From NCBI RefSeq assembly GCF_021655555.1, contig NZ_AP023086.1, positions 4,246,685 to 4,310,684 of the forward strand: a stretch of DNA of 64,000 bases, in the 5' to 3' direction. Origin of the DNA: Marinagarivorans cellulosilyticus (lineage in GTDB: Bacteria; Pseudomonadota; Gammaproteobacteria; Pseudomonadales; Cellvibrionaceae). The notes beneath the pieces were generated by a model. It had not been told where the DNA came from. It did no database searches and worked only from the letters and a program-made list of their open reading frames with translations. Position numbers and translations under genes: made by a program. This document shows positions 18,661 through 28,035 of the stretch, one piece after another (position 1 is the first letter of the stretch; every line of letters begins with the position of its first letter).

Positions 18661-19397
18661 AACAAATAGCCACTTAATTTGGCTTCTATGTTTTTAGGGT
18701 TTTCGCCATCGGCGATAGCAATCATGCCGTCAACAAGTAACTTTTGCCACACGGCTATGCGATCGACATGCGCACGCAATTTATTGGCAATAGGCAAACA
18801 AAACAAATTCGCCAGCGCCACACCATAAAGGGTGGCCACAAAAGCAATCGCCAATGCTGGGCCAAGCTCCTCTGGGTTGCCTATATGGCCCATTACATGA
18901 ATCAAACCAATAACAGCACCAATAATACCTACCGTAGGCGCGTAACCGCCCATGGATTCAAAAAAGCCCGCGGCGCTTGTATCGTGCTGGCGTAAAAGCT
19001 CGATATCCTGCTCCAGAATACCTCTGATTTTTTCTGGCGGAACACCATCGACCAACATTTGAAGACCCTTTTTAATAAATGGGTCTTTTTCCGAACCGAT
19101 AAGGTTGTCAAGCCCTAACAAACCGCGTTTGCGCGCAATATTGGACCATCCTACAATCTGCTTAATGGTTTTTTTTTGTTGGAATTTTGGCGGCGACAAT
19201 ACCCACTTAAAAATGTGAATCGCACGCAATAAGATATTTTTGGGTGTTTGAATAACAGCGGCCCCAATGGTACCGCCAAAAACAATCAGTGCAGCGGGGT
19301 AATTAATTAAAAGGTGCCATGCACCGCCTTCTAAATAATTGCCACCAATTAACGCTGCAAACGCAATAATAACCCCAAGTATGGTCAAGCCATCCAT
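18657..19397 (-). CDS. motC: Flagellar motor stator protein MotC (MotA-type)
   Basis: The 246-residue protein has four membrane segments and the cytoplasmic loop between segments 2 and 3, with GGYAPTVGIIGAVIGLIHVM near residue 150. The ATG at 19397 is separated from the cheB stop by one base and has GGGGGAG 5 bp upstream, inside cheB. It forms the stator ring together with MotD, whose gene overlaps it by 4 bp. Confidence 0.93.
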   Translation of the reverse strand: MDGLTILGVIIAFAALIGGNYLEGGAWHLLINYPAALIVFGGTIGAAVIQTPKNILLRAIHIFKWVLSPPKFQQKKTIKQIVGWSNIARKRGLLGLDNLIGSEKDPFIKKGLQMLVDGVPPEKIRGILEQDIELLRQHDTSAAGFFESMGGYAPTVGIIGAVIGLIHVMGHIGNPEELGPALAIAFVATLYGVALANLFCLPIANKLRAHVDRIAVWQKLLVDGMIAIADGENPKNIEAKLSGYLL

Positions 19398-19398
19398 G

Positions 19399-20592
19399 TT
19401 AACTCCCCCGAATAAGTGCCGCCCCCATATCGCTTGGTGGCATAACATGATCGCTTAAACCCGCGTCTACCACCGCTTTAGGCATACCATAAACCACACA
19501 ACTGGCTTGGTCTTGACTCCATAATGTGCCGCCTTTTTGTTTTAATATTTTGGCGCCTTCACAGCCATCAGCTCCCATGCCGGTAAGTACGATACCGTGT
19601 AGCTGCCGTTCAAAAACATTCGCTGCCGAAACAAAAGCAATATCAACAGAGGGCTTGTAGCTCATGCGATCATCGCCATCCATCAATTTGACACAACCTT
19701 TTTCTTTCGGGTCGATAATTAACTGTTTACCACCGGGTGCCACTAACACATGGCCAGGCTTTAGCCTGTCACCCGATACAGCTTCGCTCACCGAAAGCGC
19801 ACACACGCGATTTAACCGCTCCGCTAATGCGCGGGTAAAATTGGGCGGCATATGCTGCACCACAATAATGGGCAACGGAAAGTTCACCGGTAATGCATCT
19901 AATACTTGATGAACCGCAACAGGCCCACCCGTAGAGGCACCAATAATTAATAATTTTGCTGCATTGGGGCGGCAAACCGCCCCTTTAGCCGATGGCGGAG
20001 CCGATACAATAGCGCCGCGCCCCTGCGCCCTAGCCTGTGATGCCCGTGCCGAGCTTGTAGGCTTAGCCGGCTCGGCTGGTTGCGCCGCTGCCGCGCTTTG
20101 AGCTGCACCATTTTGCGTTAAACCGCTGGAAACTGAAGCGCTTGGCGCGTTGGCCTCGGGCACTTTTGGGCTTGCCGGTGCCGACTGCTGTTTAAACTGT
20201 TTCGCAAAGGTTAAAAGGGTTTCATGCAAGTGACGCTTTAATCGCGATGAGTTTTGTGAAATTTCAGAAAAGTTTTTTGATATAAAATCGACGGCACCGG
20301 CTTCAAGCGCATCCAATGTAATGCGCGCGCCTTCGTAGGTTAACGACGAAAACATAACAATTGGCACTTTTTGGTTGGCCAATATTGCTTTAACTGCCGA
20401 CACACCATCAAGCATCGGCATTTCGTAATCCATCGATATTACATCGGGCCGCAATTCATCGGCCATCTCTATGGCTTCTTGGCCATTTGTTGCAATGCCG
20501 ATAACCTTGAGTTCTGGGTGCTCATTAATAATTTCTTTCAGACGATGCTGAAAGAAATTAGAATCATCCACAACCAAAACCGTATAAATCAC
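19399..20592 (-). CDS. cheB: Chemotaxis response regulator protein-glutamate methylesterase CheB
   Basis: The protein has a receiver domain (phosphoacceptor D55 in SMDYEMP), an Ala/Pro/Ser-rich linker (about residues 135-210) and a C-terminal methylesterase domain with GASTGGP (catalytic Ser), VVQHMPPNFT (His) and GMGADG (Asp). It removes methyl groups from chemoreceptors and is activated by CheA. A GTG at 20592 with AGGG 6 bp upstream is chosen; an in-frame TTG 6 bp earlier sits on the binding site. Confidence 0.94.
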   Translation of the reverse strand: MIYTVLVVDDSNFFQHRLKEIINEHPELKVIGIATNGQEAIEMADELRPDVISMDYEMPMLDGVSAVKAILANQKVPIVMFSSLTYEGARITLDALEAGAVDFISKNFSEISQNSSRLKRHLHETLLTFAKQFKQQSAPASPKVPEANAPSASVSSGLTQNGAAQSAAAAQPAEPAKPTSSARASQARAQGRGAIVSAPPSAKGAVCRPNAAKLLIIGASTGGPVAVHQVLDALPVNFPLPIIVVQHMPPNFTRALAERLNRVCALSVSEAVSGDRLKPGHVLVAPGGKQLIIDPKEKGCVKLMDGDDRMSYKPSVDIAFVSAANVFERQLHGIVLTGMGADGCEGAKILKQKGGTLWSQDQASCVVYGMPKAVVDAGLSDHVMPPSDMGAALIRGS

Positions 20593-20820
20593 ATGCAACC
20601 CTACAATTATTCATTGCGGCAACCCGCTTTATTAAGGCACTTTATGGCAATTAAAATCGTTATGCATAAAGTCCACTTGAATATACAGCGGCATTAAAAA
20701 ATATTTAAAAGCAATTATTCAAACCAATACAGATAACAGTTCAAACAAGTACAAACGCGCCTAATTAAAACCAGCAATACCTGTCCAGAAAAAGCAGCAT
20801 TGCAATGCATTAAGCTAAAG

Positions 20821-23211
20821 CTACATCGCCCCAACATAGCGGTTTAACATACTGGGCACATCTAAAATTAAAGCGATGGTGCCATCACCGGTTATTGTTG
20901 CCCCTGCCATGCCTGGCGTACCTTGCAACATTTTGCCCAAAGGCTTAATGACCACTTCTTCTTGGCCAATTAATTGGTCCACAATAAAGCCCACCCGCCT
21001 GGTACCGACATTGACAATAACCACGTGCCCTTCTTCGGGGTTATCAATGGAAACAGGGCCTTTTACCAGCCAGCGCTTCAGGTGAAAAATGGGAATCGCT
21101 TTTTCGCGAATAGTCACGCATTCTTGCCCGTCTACCACATTGGTTTTACGCAAATCCATATGAAAAATTTCGTTAACACTCACTAAAGGCAAGGCAAATG
21201 TTTGCTTACCCAGCATAATCATTAGCGTTGGCATAATGGCGAGTGTTAACGGCACTTTAATGGCTATGCGCGTGCCCTCGCCCAACTTAGATTCAATATC
21301 TATAGAGCCATTAAGCTGAGTGATTTTGGTTTTCACCACATCCATGCCCACACCGCGACCAGACACATCGGATATTTCGTTTTTAGTCGAAAAACCAGGG
21401 GCAAAAATTAAATTAAATGCTTCAACATCCGATAAACGCCCAGCGGCATCTTGGTCCATTACGCCTTTTTCGACAGCTTTTTCCCGCAATTTATTCGGGT
21501 CCATGCCGCCGCCATCGTCAGTAATCGACAGAAGGATATGGTCACCTTCTTGCTCAGCCGCGAGTATCACTTTCCCTACGCGCGATTTGCCGTTTTCTTC
21601 ACGTACAGAAGGCAGTTCAATACCGTGATCTACGCTATTGCGCACCAAGTGAACCAATGGGTCCGCGAGCGCTTCAACAAGGTTTTTGTCTAAGTCGGTT
21701 TCTTCCCCGACAAGCTCTAGGGTAATTTCTTTTTTCAGGTTACGCGCAAGGTCCCGTACAACGCGCGGGAAGCGGCCAAATACTTTTTTAATCGGCTGCA
21801 TCCGCGTTTTCATGACTGCGGTTTGCAAATCGGCAGTCACTACATCAAGATTGCTAACAGCCTTTGATAAGGATTCATCATTGGCATCTAACCCTAAACG
21901 TACTAAGCGGTTGCGCACTAACACTAGCTCGCCAACCATATTCATAATGTCGTCAAGGCGTTGTGTATCAACGCGCACCGTTGCCTCGGCTGCTGGCGCG
22001 GGCGCTCCTCCGCCACCACCCCCGCCGGCAGCGGCGGCAACAGCAGCCTCTCGGGGTTTAGGTGCAGGTGCAGGAGTGCTTGGCTTAGCAGCAGCAATCG
22101 CCGTAACATTGGCGGGCGCTGCCGGTGCAGGTGTTGATGCAGGCGCTGGTGTTGGCGCAGGAGCCGGCGGCGTGCTAGCGGCAGGTGCTGCTGGTTCTGC
22201 GGGTTTTTCAGACGCTTCAGCTTTCGTCGTTTTTGCCCCGTTTACAGTAGGGCCTTTGCCAGAACCGTGTAATTGATCCAGCAAGTCTTCAAATTCACTG
22301 TCGGTAATTAAATCGCCGTTACCTTCGCTTGCGCTTGCTGCAGGCGCCGCTGGCGCTTTAGCGGCTGGGGCAGCCGGTGCTACCGAAGGCCCCTTACCCG
22401 AACCGTGCAACTGATCCAATAGCGCTTCAAATTCGTGCTCAGATATTTCGTCCGCATTGCTAGCTGCAGCAGGTTCACTGGTTGTTGCAGCTGGGGTTGG
22501 CGCAGGAGCCTCACTGGCTGGAGCTTTAGGTGCAGCGCCTGGGCCACCGCCCTTACCATGTAATTGATCTAATAGATTTTCAAATTCATCTTCAGATATT
22601 TCGTCACTACTGGCACTCGCTGGCGCACTTGTAGGTGCCGCCTCTGGTGGTTGAGTATTATCGCTAGATGGTTTTTCTGCAGGCCCATCGGCAATGGCAT
22701 CTATGTATTCTTGATATTCATCGTCCGATAAATTCAAGCCTTCTTCACTAGGTGCTGCGGCGGCAGGCTCTGGCTCTGCTGGTGGCGCGGCGCTTTCTTG
22801 TGCTGCTGGCGCATTTAAATCTTCACACGAAACAAGGCGCTCTAAATGACTGACTAATTCCGGTGAAGGGTCTTGTGGTGGCCTGCGGTGCTGAACATCA
22901 TCAAACTGCGAATTGACGGTATCAAGCGCCTGTAGAACGACATCCATTAATTCAGACGTTACAGGACGCTTGCCGTTGCGCAAAATATCAAACAGGTTTT
23001 CGGTTACATGGCAGCATGTCACCATGTTATTTAACTGTAAAAAGCCAGCTCCGCCTTTAACGGTATGAAAACCTCGGAAAATAGCATTGAGCAGATCTTT
23101 ATCATCAGGGCGCTGTTCTAACTCGACGAGTTGCTCCGATAATTGATCAAGAATTTCACCCGCCTCGACAAGAAAGTCCTGGAGTATCTCTTCATCTTCA
23201 CCAAATGACAT
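20821..23211 (-). CDS. cheA: Chemotaxis histidine kinase CheA
   Basis: The 796-residue protein starts with an HPt domain (phosphorylated H49 in FHTVKGGAG). A very long acidic and Ala/Pro-rich linker follows (about residues 140-415) and includes three copies of a motif EF-LLDQLHG near residues 201, 253 and 300. Then come the dimerisation domain, the ATPase (N box LVRNSVDHGIE, G boxes DDGGGMD and SGRGVGMDVV) and a CheW-like domain ending at 796. It phosphorylates CheY and CheB. A 10-residue Gly run precedes the dimerisation domain. The gene is 9 bp after cheZ; a 228-bp gap separates it from cheB. Confidence 0.95.
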   Translation of the reverse strand: MSFGEDEEILQDFLVEAGEILDQLSEQLVELEQRPDDKDLLNAIFRGFHTVKGGAGFLQLNNMVTCCHVTENLFDILRNGKRPVTSELMDVVLQALDTVNSQFDDVQHRRPPQDPSPELVSHLERLVSCEDLNAPAAQESAAPPAEPEPAAAAPSEEGLNLSDDEYQEYIDAIADGPAEKPSSDNTQPPEAAPTSAPASASSDEISEDEFENLLDQLHGKGGGPGAAPKAPASEAPAPTPAATTSEPAAASNADEISEHEFEALLDQLHGSGKGPSVAPAAPAAKAPAAPAASASEGNGDLITDSEFEDLLDQLHGSGKGPTVNGAKTTKAEASEKPAEPAAPAASTPPAPAPTPAPASTPAPAAPANVTAIAAAKPSTPAPAPKPREAAVAAAAGGGGGGGAPAPAAEATVRVDTQRLDDIMNMVGELVLVRNRLVRLGLDANDESLSKAVSNLDVVTADLQTAVMKTRMQPIKKVFGRFPRVVRDLARNLKKEITLELVGEETDLDKNLVEALADPLVHLVRNSVDHGIELPSVREENGKSRVGKVILAAEQEGDHILLSITDDGGGMDPNKLREKAVEKGVMDQDAAGRLSDVEAFNLIFAPGFSTKNEISDVSGRGVGMDVVKTKITQLNGSIDIESKLGEGTRIAIKVPLTLAIMPTLMIMLGKQTFALPLVSVNEIFHMDLRKTNVVDGQECVTIREKAIPIFHLKRWLVKGPVSIDNPEEGHVVIVNVGTRRVGFIVDQLIGQEEVVIKPLGKMLQGTPGMAGATITGDGTIALILDVPSMLNRYVGAM
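22262..22607 (-). repeat. Three-copy EF..LLDQLHG motif inside CheA linker
   Basis: The cheA linker encodes three related segments of about 24 residues, each of the form D-E-I-S-x-x-E-F-x-x-LLDQLHG followed by a Gly/Lys/Pro tail, at about 22557-22607, 22403-22453 and 22262-22312. A weaker related segment (LSDDEYQEYIDAIADGP) lies upstream near 22720. The regular spacing of roughly 50 residues suggests a short docking helix presented on a flexible linker. Confidence 0.75.
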
Positions 23212-23220
23212 AAATGCTCC

Positions 23221-24024
23221 TTAAAATCCTAAACTCGATAGCAGGTCATCAACATCATCCTGACCATTAACCACATCGTCACGCGTATCGGCGTGGATTT
23301 GCGGCCCTTCTGCTTCACACGGGAGATTGGCTTTTTTGGCAGCCACTGGGTCTGTATCTCGAGATATGCCCGTTACGGCCTCAACCTTACCGGCTATGCG
23401 CATTAGGTTAACCAATTCATTTTCAACATCAGTAACAAGGCCAATAACTTTTTTCAAAACTTGACCGGTTAGATCTTGAAAACCTTGCTCCAATATAATG
23501 GCTTGTAAGTTTTCATTAAGCTCGTCTGCGCCCAATGTCATTTGCAATAAAAAGCCATCGATGCGCGAATAAAGTTCGGCAAACTCTTCTTTGCTAACTT
23601 CTCTACGTCGCAACTTATCCCATTCGTCTTTTAGGGTTTTGGCTTCTCGGCCTAAATTAAGAGCGATGGGTGCCGCTGTTTCTACCCGGTCCATGGTTTT
23701 TTCGGCAGCGTCCTGCGTCATATTTATAACGTAATGCAAGCGGTCTGAAGCATCGCGGATTTCACTATCTGCCACTTCAGCATTAGTAGCTGCGCCATTT
23801 GTTTCGGAGTCGACATTAAAATTAACAATCGCGCTGTGCAATGCACGTGTTAACTGGCCAACCGAGTTAAACAAATGTTCATCCCGGGAATCCATAATGG
23901 AACGAATAACCGCAGAGGCTTCTTCGTAATCATTTTTTTGTAGCTGCTCAACAAGCATCGCAGACCGGTCTTTTAATTCACCGAGAAAGCGTTCGTTGTG
24001 ATGCCAGTTATCTGTTGGGTCCAT
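23221..24024 (-). CDS. cheZ: Chemotaxis phosphatase CheZ
   Basis: The 267-residue, largely helical protein has the conserved catalytic segment ILEQGFQDLTGQVLKKVI (Asp and Gln of the CheZ active site) near residue 190. The C-terminus DDVDDLLSSLGF matches the CheY-binding tail. It dephosphorylates CheY-P. It lies between cheY (39 bp gap) and cheA (9 bp). Confidence 0.94.
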   Translation of the reverse strand: MDPTDNWHHNERFLGELKDRSAMLVEQLQKNDYEEASAVIRSIMDSRDEHLFNSVGQLTRALHSAIVNFNVDSETNGAATNAEVADSEIRDASDRLHYVINMTQDAAEKTMDRVETAAPIALNLGREAKTLKDEWDKLRRREVSKEEFAELYSRIDGFLLQMTLGADELNENLQAIILEQGFQDLTGQVLKKVIGLVTDVENELVNLMRIAGKVEAVTGISRDTDPVAAKKANLPCEAEGPQIHADTRDDVVNGQDDVDDLLSSLGF

Positions 24025-24063
24025 AATTTACGCCTTACAAGCAATAGATGCTAACCCTGCGGA

Positions 24064-24447
24064 TTAGCCCACGCGTTCAAAGATTTTATCGATTTTTTCT
24101 TTGAGCACTTGCGCGGTAAACGGCTTAACGACATAGCCATTTACGCCAGCTTGTGCAGCTTCAATAATTTGATCGCGTTTAGCTTCGGCCGTTACCATTA
24201 ATACCGGTAAGGTCACCAACCGCTCGTCGGCGCGCACCTGCTTTAGCAGCTCGATACCCGTCATGCCCGGCATATTCCAATCCGTGACGAGAAAATCAAA
24301 ATCGCCACTTTTTAGCATTGGCAACGCCGTTGCTCCATCGTCCGCTTCCTGCGTATTGGTGAAGCCTAAGTCCCTAAGAAGATTTTTAATAATCCTACGC
24401 ATTGTTGAAAAATCATCAACGATTAGGATTTTCATATTCTTGTCCAA
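24064..24447 (-). CDS. cheY: Chemotaxis response regulator CheY
   Basis: The 127-residue receiver domain has the phosphoacceptor D56 in VTDWNMPG, the acidic pair in IVDDFS, and VVKPF with the conserved Lys. A TTG start at 24447 is chosen because GGAGG lies 5 bp upstream; the ATG 12 bp later is 17 bp from that site. CheY-P binds the flagellar switch. It is the first gene of the cheYZAB run and follows a 290-bp gap after fliA, so a promoter probably lies in 24448-24738. Confidence 0.95.
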   Translation of the reverse strand: MDKNMKILIVDDFSTMRRIIKNLLRDLGFTNTQEADDGATALPMLKSGDFDFLVTDWNMPGMTGIELLKQVRADERLVTLPVLMVTAEAKRDQIIEAAQAGVNGYVVKPFTAQVLKEKIDKIFERVG

Positions 24448-24738
24448 TGCAACCTCCGCAAACGGAATACCCTGAGTTTGAATTAACGGTTGGAGCTTCT
24501 AACTATTGCCACCACAAACATCCAGTTAACAATAACTAAAAGCGAGAAATCCGTGTTAAGTAACCATAAGTCTAGCTCGTCAACTGCAGCTAGCCAGTTT
24601 TCGTTGTAATTTAGTCGAGGGGAAATAAAAGTCGTACAAAACACCCCTGTGAATGCCGTCTGGCGGGCCGCAAAGGTAGCGCGAATAAAGCACTAGAAGC
24701 GCGAGAAAACAGCGATATTGACCTGCTAAAAAGAAGGG

Positions 24739-25452
24739 CTAACGCTGCCAGCCAGTCATGCGCGAACGAATGCGCATAGCCGTTTGGCTTAATATTTGGC
24801 TAACGCGCGATTCGCTAACACCCAGCACTTCGCCAATTTCTTTTAGGTTTAGCTCTTGTTCGTAATACAGGCTAAGCACCATTTGCTCACGCTCTTTTAA
24901 ACCCGATATTACTTGGGTTAGCGCTACCTTCATGGCTTGCTTTTGAGCTGTATCGGCGGGGTTTTGGTGTTGTCTAGAATCTTCTGAGGTGAGTAATTCG
25001 TCGCCTTCTTCGTCAAAGGTGTCTTCGTAACTAAAGAGCTTAGTGCTGGCGCAATCTTGCGCCATGCTGTGATATTCATCGAGGGTCACTTCGAGTTCAT
25101 CCGCCACTTGTATATCCGTAGCATCGGAACCGGTTTGGGCCTCTATTTTAGCAATGGCTTCGTTAATGCGCCGGGAATTGCGATGTACCGAGCGCGGCGC
25201 CCAATCACCACGTCGCATTTCGTCAACAATGGCTCCGCGAATACGAATACCCGCGTAGGTTTCAAAGCCTGCGCCTTTATCATCTTGGAATTTTTGCGCC
25301 GCTTCCAGCAAGCCAACCATGCCCGCTTGAATTAAATCATCCACTTGTACGGATGCCGGCATACGCGCCACCATGTGGTAAGCGATACGCTTCACAAGAT
25401 AGGCGTAGTCTTCTACATTTATATCGCGCTTAACTTGCGCAGGCGAATACAT
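24739..25452 (-). CDS. fliA: Flagellar sigma factor FliA (sigma-28)
   Basis: The protein has sigma region 2 (LVKRIAYHMVARMPASVQVDDLIQAGMVGLLEA), region 3, and region 4 with a clear helix-turn-helix (LKEIGEVLGVSESRVSQI). It directs late flagellar and chemotaxis transcription. The ATG at 25452 has AGGGG 5 bp upstream; an in-frame GTG at 25470 is an alternative that adds six residues. It lies just downstream of fleN, as in Pseudomonas and Vibrio. Confidence 0.95.
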   Translation of the reverse strand: MYSPAQVKRDINVEDYAYLVKRIAYHMVARMPASVQVDDLIQAGMVGLLEAAQKFQDDKGAGFETYAGIRIRGAIVDEMRRGDWAPRSVHRNSRRINEAIAKIEAQTGSDATDIQVADELEVTLDEYHSMAQDCASTKLFSYEDTFDEEGDELLTSEDSRQHQNPADTAQKQAMKVALTQVISGLKEREQMVLSLYYEQELNLKEIGEVLGVSESRVSQILSQTAMRIRSRMTGWQR

Positions 25453-25480
25453 AGCGGCCCCTGAATTCACTGGCCAACCA

Positions 25481-26302
25481 TCAATTCTGGCCGCTCACCG
25501 ACAGCAAGCGCTCGAAGAAGAATTCTAAATGCCCTTTGGCATTGCGTTGCACCGGCAGCTGGTCCAACTTTTGCGCAACAACGCGTATCGCTTGCGATGC
25601 TTTTGTGCGCGGTGCAAATTCTAAAACAGGTTTACGTGCCTGCACCGCCTTGCGTAAATTCTCATCAAATGGAATGGCGCCAATATATTGAATCGAGGCA
25701 TCAAGAAAGCGTTCGCACACACCGTTAAGTTTGCCAAATAAGCGCTGCCCTTCTGCTACTGTGCGGCACATATTGGCAATGACTCTGAAACGCGTCACGC
25801 CGTGATCTTTATTTAAAACCTTCATTAGGGCGTAGGCATCGGTAATGGACGAGGGCTCGTCGCAAACAACAACCACAACTTCTTGCGCGGCGCGTACAAA
25901 GCTAATAACAGTATCGGAAATACCCGCAGCGGTATCGACAATTAACACATCCATTTGATCGGCGATTTCACTAAAGGCATGAATAATACCCGCGTGTTCA
26001 GCAGGCGATAACGATGCCATTTGCTGCACACCGGACGACGCGGGAATTACCTTCAAGCCGCTTGGCCCGTGCAACATAACCTGCTGTAAGCTGCGCTTAC
26101 CACTGAGCACATCAGACAAATTAAATTGCGCATTTAAACCTAATAATAAATCGACGTTGGCCAAGCCCAAGTCAGCATCCATGAGAACCACTCGCCTGCG
26201 CATTTCGGCTAAAGCGACGCCTAAGTTCACCGATAAATTGGTTTTACCTACGCCACCTTTGCCACCAGTTACGGCGATCACTTTTACGGGATGATTACTC
26301 AT
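25481..26302 (-). CDS. fleN: MinD-like flagellar number regulator FleN/FlhG
   Basis: The 273-residue ATPase has the deviant Walker A motif GGKGGVGKTNL, DADLGLANVDLLLG and LIVDTAAGIS. FleN/FlhG limits the number of polar flagella, working against FlhF and the master regulator FleQ/FlrA. The order flhF-fleN-fliA is conserved in polarly flagellated gammaproteobacteria. Confidence 0.94.
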   Translation of the reverse strand: MSNHPVKVIAVTGGKGGVGKTNLSVNLGVALAEMRRRVVLMDADLGLANVDLLLGLNAQFNLSDVLSGKRSLQQVMLHGPSGLKVIPASSGVQQMASLSPAEHAGIIHAFSEIADQMDVLIVDTAAGISDTVISFVRAAQEVVVVVCDEPSSITDAYALMKVLNKDHGVTRFRVIANMCRTVAEGQRLFGKLNGVCERFLDASIQYIGAIPFDENLRKAVQARKPVLEFAPRTKASQAIRVVAQKLDQLPVQRNAKGHLEFFFERLLSVSGQN

Positions 26303-26456
26303 GAACTCGACATCCTTCTATGTTTATATCTTTGCCAGCCCTTGCGGGACTTGGTTTAAGAACAATTACGGCCATGTTTTTGACTGGCCGACTTAACAAA
26401 AAAACAACGTGCCTCATCAAGTATAGAGGCTGCTTAAAGACTTGCATCGCCGTACA

Positions 26457-27971
26457 TCAGGTGGCCGACAACGCCTGTGCGCTGTTTTCGTATTGGCGCG
26501 CTAGCTTAACCGCTTGCGCGACTAAATCGCTGGATGAAACCACGTGAATATCATCGGGGATTTCTTGCCCTGCTGCGGTATATAGCATTGGCACTTCATG
26601 GCTACAGACGGCGCCAAAGGCTTCGCCCAAGCTGGCGCATTCATCTAATTTGGTAAAAATACAGCCGCGCAAAGGGCTATTGCCGTAAGCATGTAAAGAG
26701 GCTTTTAATATTTGCTGCTGGCTATTGGCAGCCAATACCAATACCCGCTGCACGCCGGGGCAGACATCTAGTAACGATTCTTGCTCAATTTGTTTTGGGT
26801 CGCCTTGGCGAAAGCCTGCGGTATCGACCAACACAAGTTCGTATTGCTTAAGGCTCGATAACACCGCGTTCAACTGATGCTCGCCCTCAATAGAACGAAC
26901 AGGCACTTGTAAAATGCGCCCTAAGGCTTTGAGCTGATCGTGTGCGCCCACTCGGTAGGTATCGGTTGTGACTATGGCAACTTTGCCGCGACCGTGATTT
27001 AACACATAACGCGCGGCTAATTTGGCCACTGTTGTTGTTTTCCCCACGCCGGTTGGGCCAACAAAAGCAAACGTGCCGCCTTGCTCTATAGGGTCGTGCG
27101 GGTCGACCGGTAGCTTGCGCGCCAGCATCGCCAACGCCTTGCGCCAGCAATTTGGCAAGCGCTCCTCATCATTGGCGCAAACTAATAAATCTTTAATTAA
27201 ACCTTGCGATAAACCCAGTTGCTCTAACTGCGTTGCCAACTGACGTGCGCGGCCCGTTAAAGGGCTGGGTTCTGCACGCGGAGCGTATTGTTTTTGCCAT
27301 ATTTGCTCTTCCAACAACATGCGCATTTCTGCAATTTCGTCGTACAAGCTGTGTAATTGTTTGTTTTGTTCGGCACTATGTTCGTCGTCAAGGCCACGTG
27401 CTTTCACCTGCTGAGCAAAGCTGGCTACTTGTCGGTTTTGTGACATTTCTGGCGCCGGCTCGGTATGTTTTTGCGCTGGCGCTTTGGCCTTAAGCGGTAC
27501 GTCGTATTCGTCATCGGTAATAGAAATAGCCGATGCAGCCTGCCCTTTTGCCGCTAGCATGCGTTCGTGCGCAGCTTGTATTTCGCTGGCTAAGCGCTCG
27601 GCATTGGCCGATGTCGATTCGCTAAAACGCGCTTTTTGCGGGCTGGGCTCGGCATTGTAATTAGGTTCCGCTGGCGCCTCGCTAGCCAGCGCCGCAACGC
27701 GAGTATTCGAGGCCACACGCTGTGCATTGTGGTGCTCTTCCCACTCGGTATCGCTGGCGAGCGGTTGATCCAGCTCATCATCAAACGATGCGGCAAAACG
27801 CTTTTTGGCCGCTTTAGCCGGTGATGGTGGTGTATCGTCCAAGGTAGCAATAATTTCTACGCCTTTTTCAGCGCGCTTGCTCGACAATATAATGGCATCT
27901 GGGCCAAGCTCTTCGCGCACTTTTTTTAATGCGCGGCTCATATCACTCGCCATAAATCGCTTTGTTGTCAT
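26457..27971 (-). CDS. flhF: Flagellar biosynthesis GTPase FlhF
   Basis: The 504-residue protein has an N-terminal B domain (RFMASDMSRALKKVREELG), a variable middle region and a C-terminal SRP-type NG GTPase domain with GPTGVGKTTTVAKLA, DTYRVGAHDQL and VDTAGFRQ. It marks the cell pole where the flagellum is built. It is separated from flhA by 64 bp and from fleN by 154 bp. Confidence 0.94.
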   Translation of the reverse strand: MTTKRFMASDMSRALKKVREELGPDAIILSSKRAEKGVEIIATLDDTPPSPAKAAKKRFAASFDDELDQPLASDTEWEEHHNAQRVASNTRVAALASEAPAEPNYNAEPSPQKARFSESTSANAERLASEIQAAHERMLAAKGQAASAISITDDEYDVPLKAKAPAQKHTEPAPEMSQNRQVASFAQQVKARGLDDEHSAEQNKQLHSLYDEIAEMRMLLEEQIWQKQYAPRAEPSPLTGRARQLATQLEQLGLSQGLIKDLLVCANDEERLPNCWRKALAMLARKLPVDPHDPIEQGGTFAFVGPTGVGKTTTVAKLAARYVLNHGRGKVAIVTTDTYRVGAHDQLKALGRILQVPVRSIEGEHQLNAVLSSLKQYELVLVDTAGFRQGDPKQIEQESLLDVCPGVQRVLVLAANSQQQILKASLHAYGNSPLRGCIFTKLDECASLGEAFGAVCSHEVPMLYTAAGQEIPDDIHVVSSSDLVAQAVKLARQYENSAQALSAT

Positions 27972-28035
27972 AACCTACCTCCACCTACTCGGCTTAAAGC
28001 TGTAATCCTATTGTGCGGGTGCTTATCCTTGGGCT

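Noticed and set aside
21686..22276. 196-codon plus-strand open frame, Ala/Gly/Thr-rich
   Set aside because: It is antisense to the Ala/Pro-rich linker of cheA; low-complexity coding sequence often leaves the other strand open.
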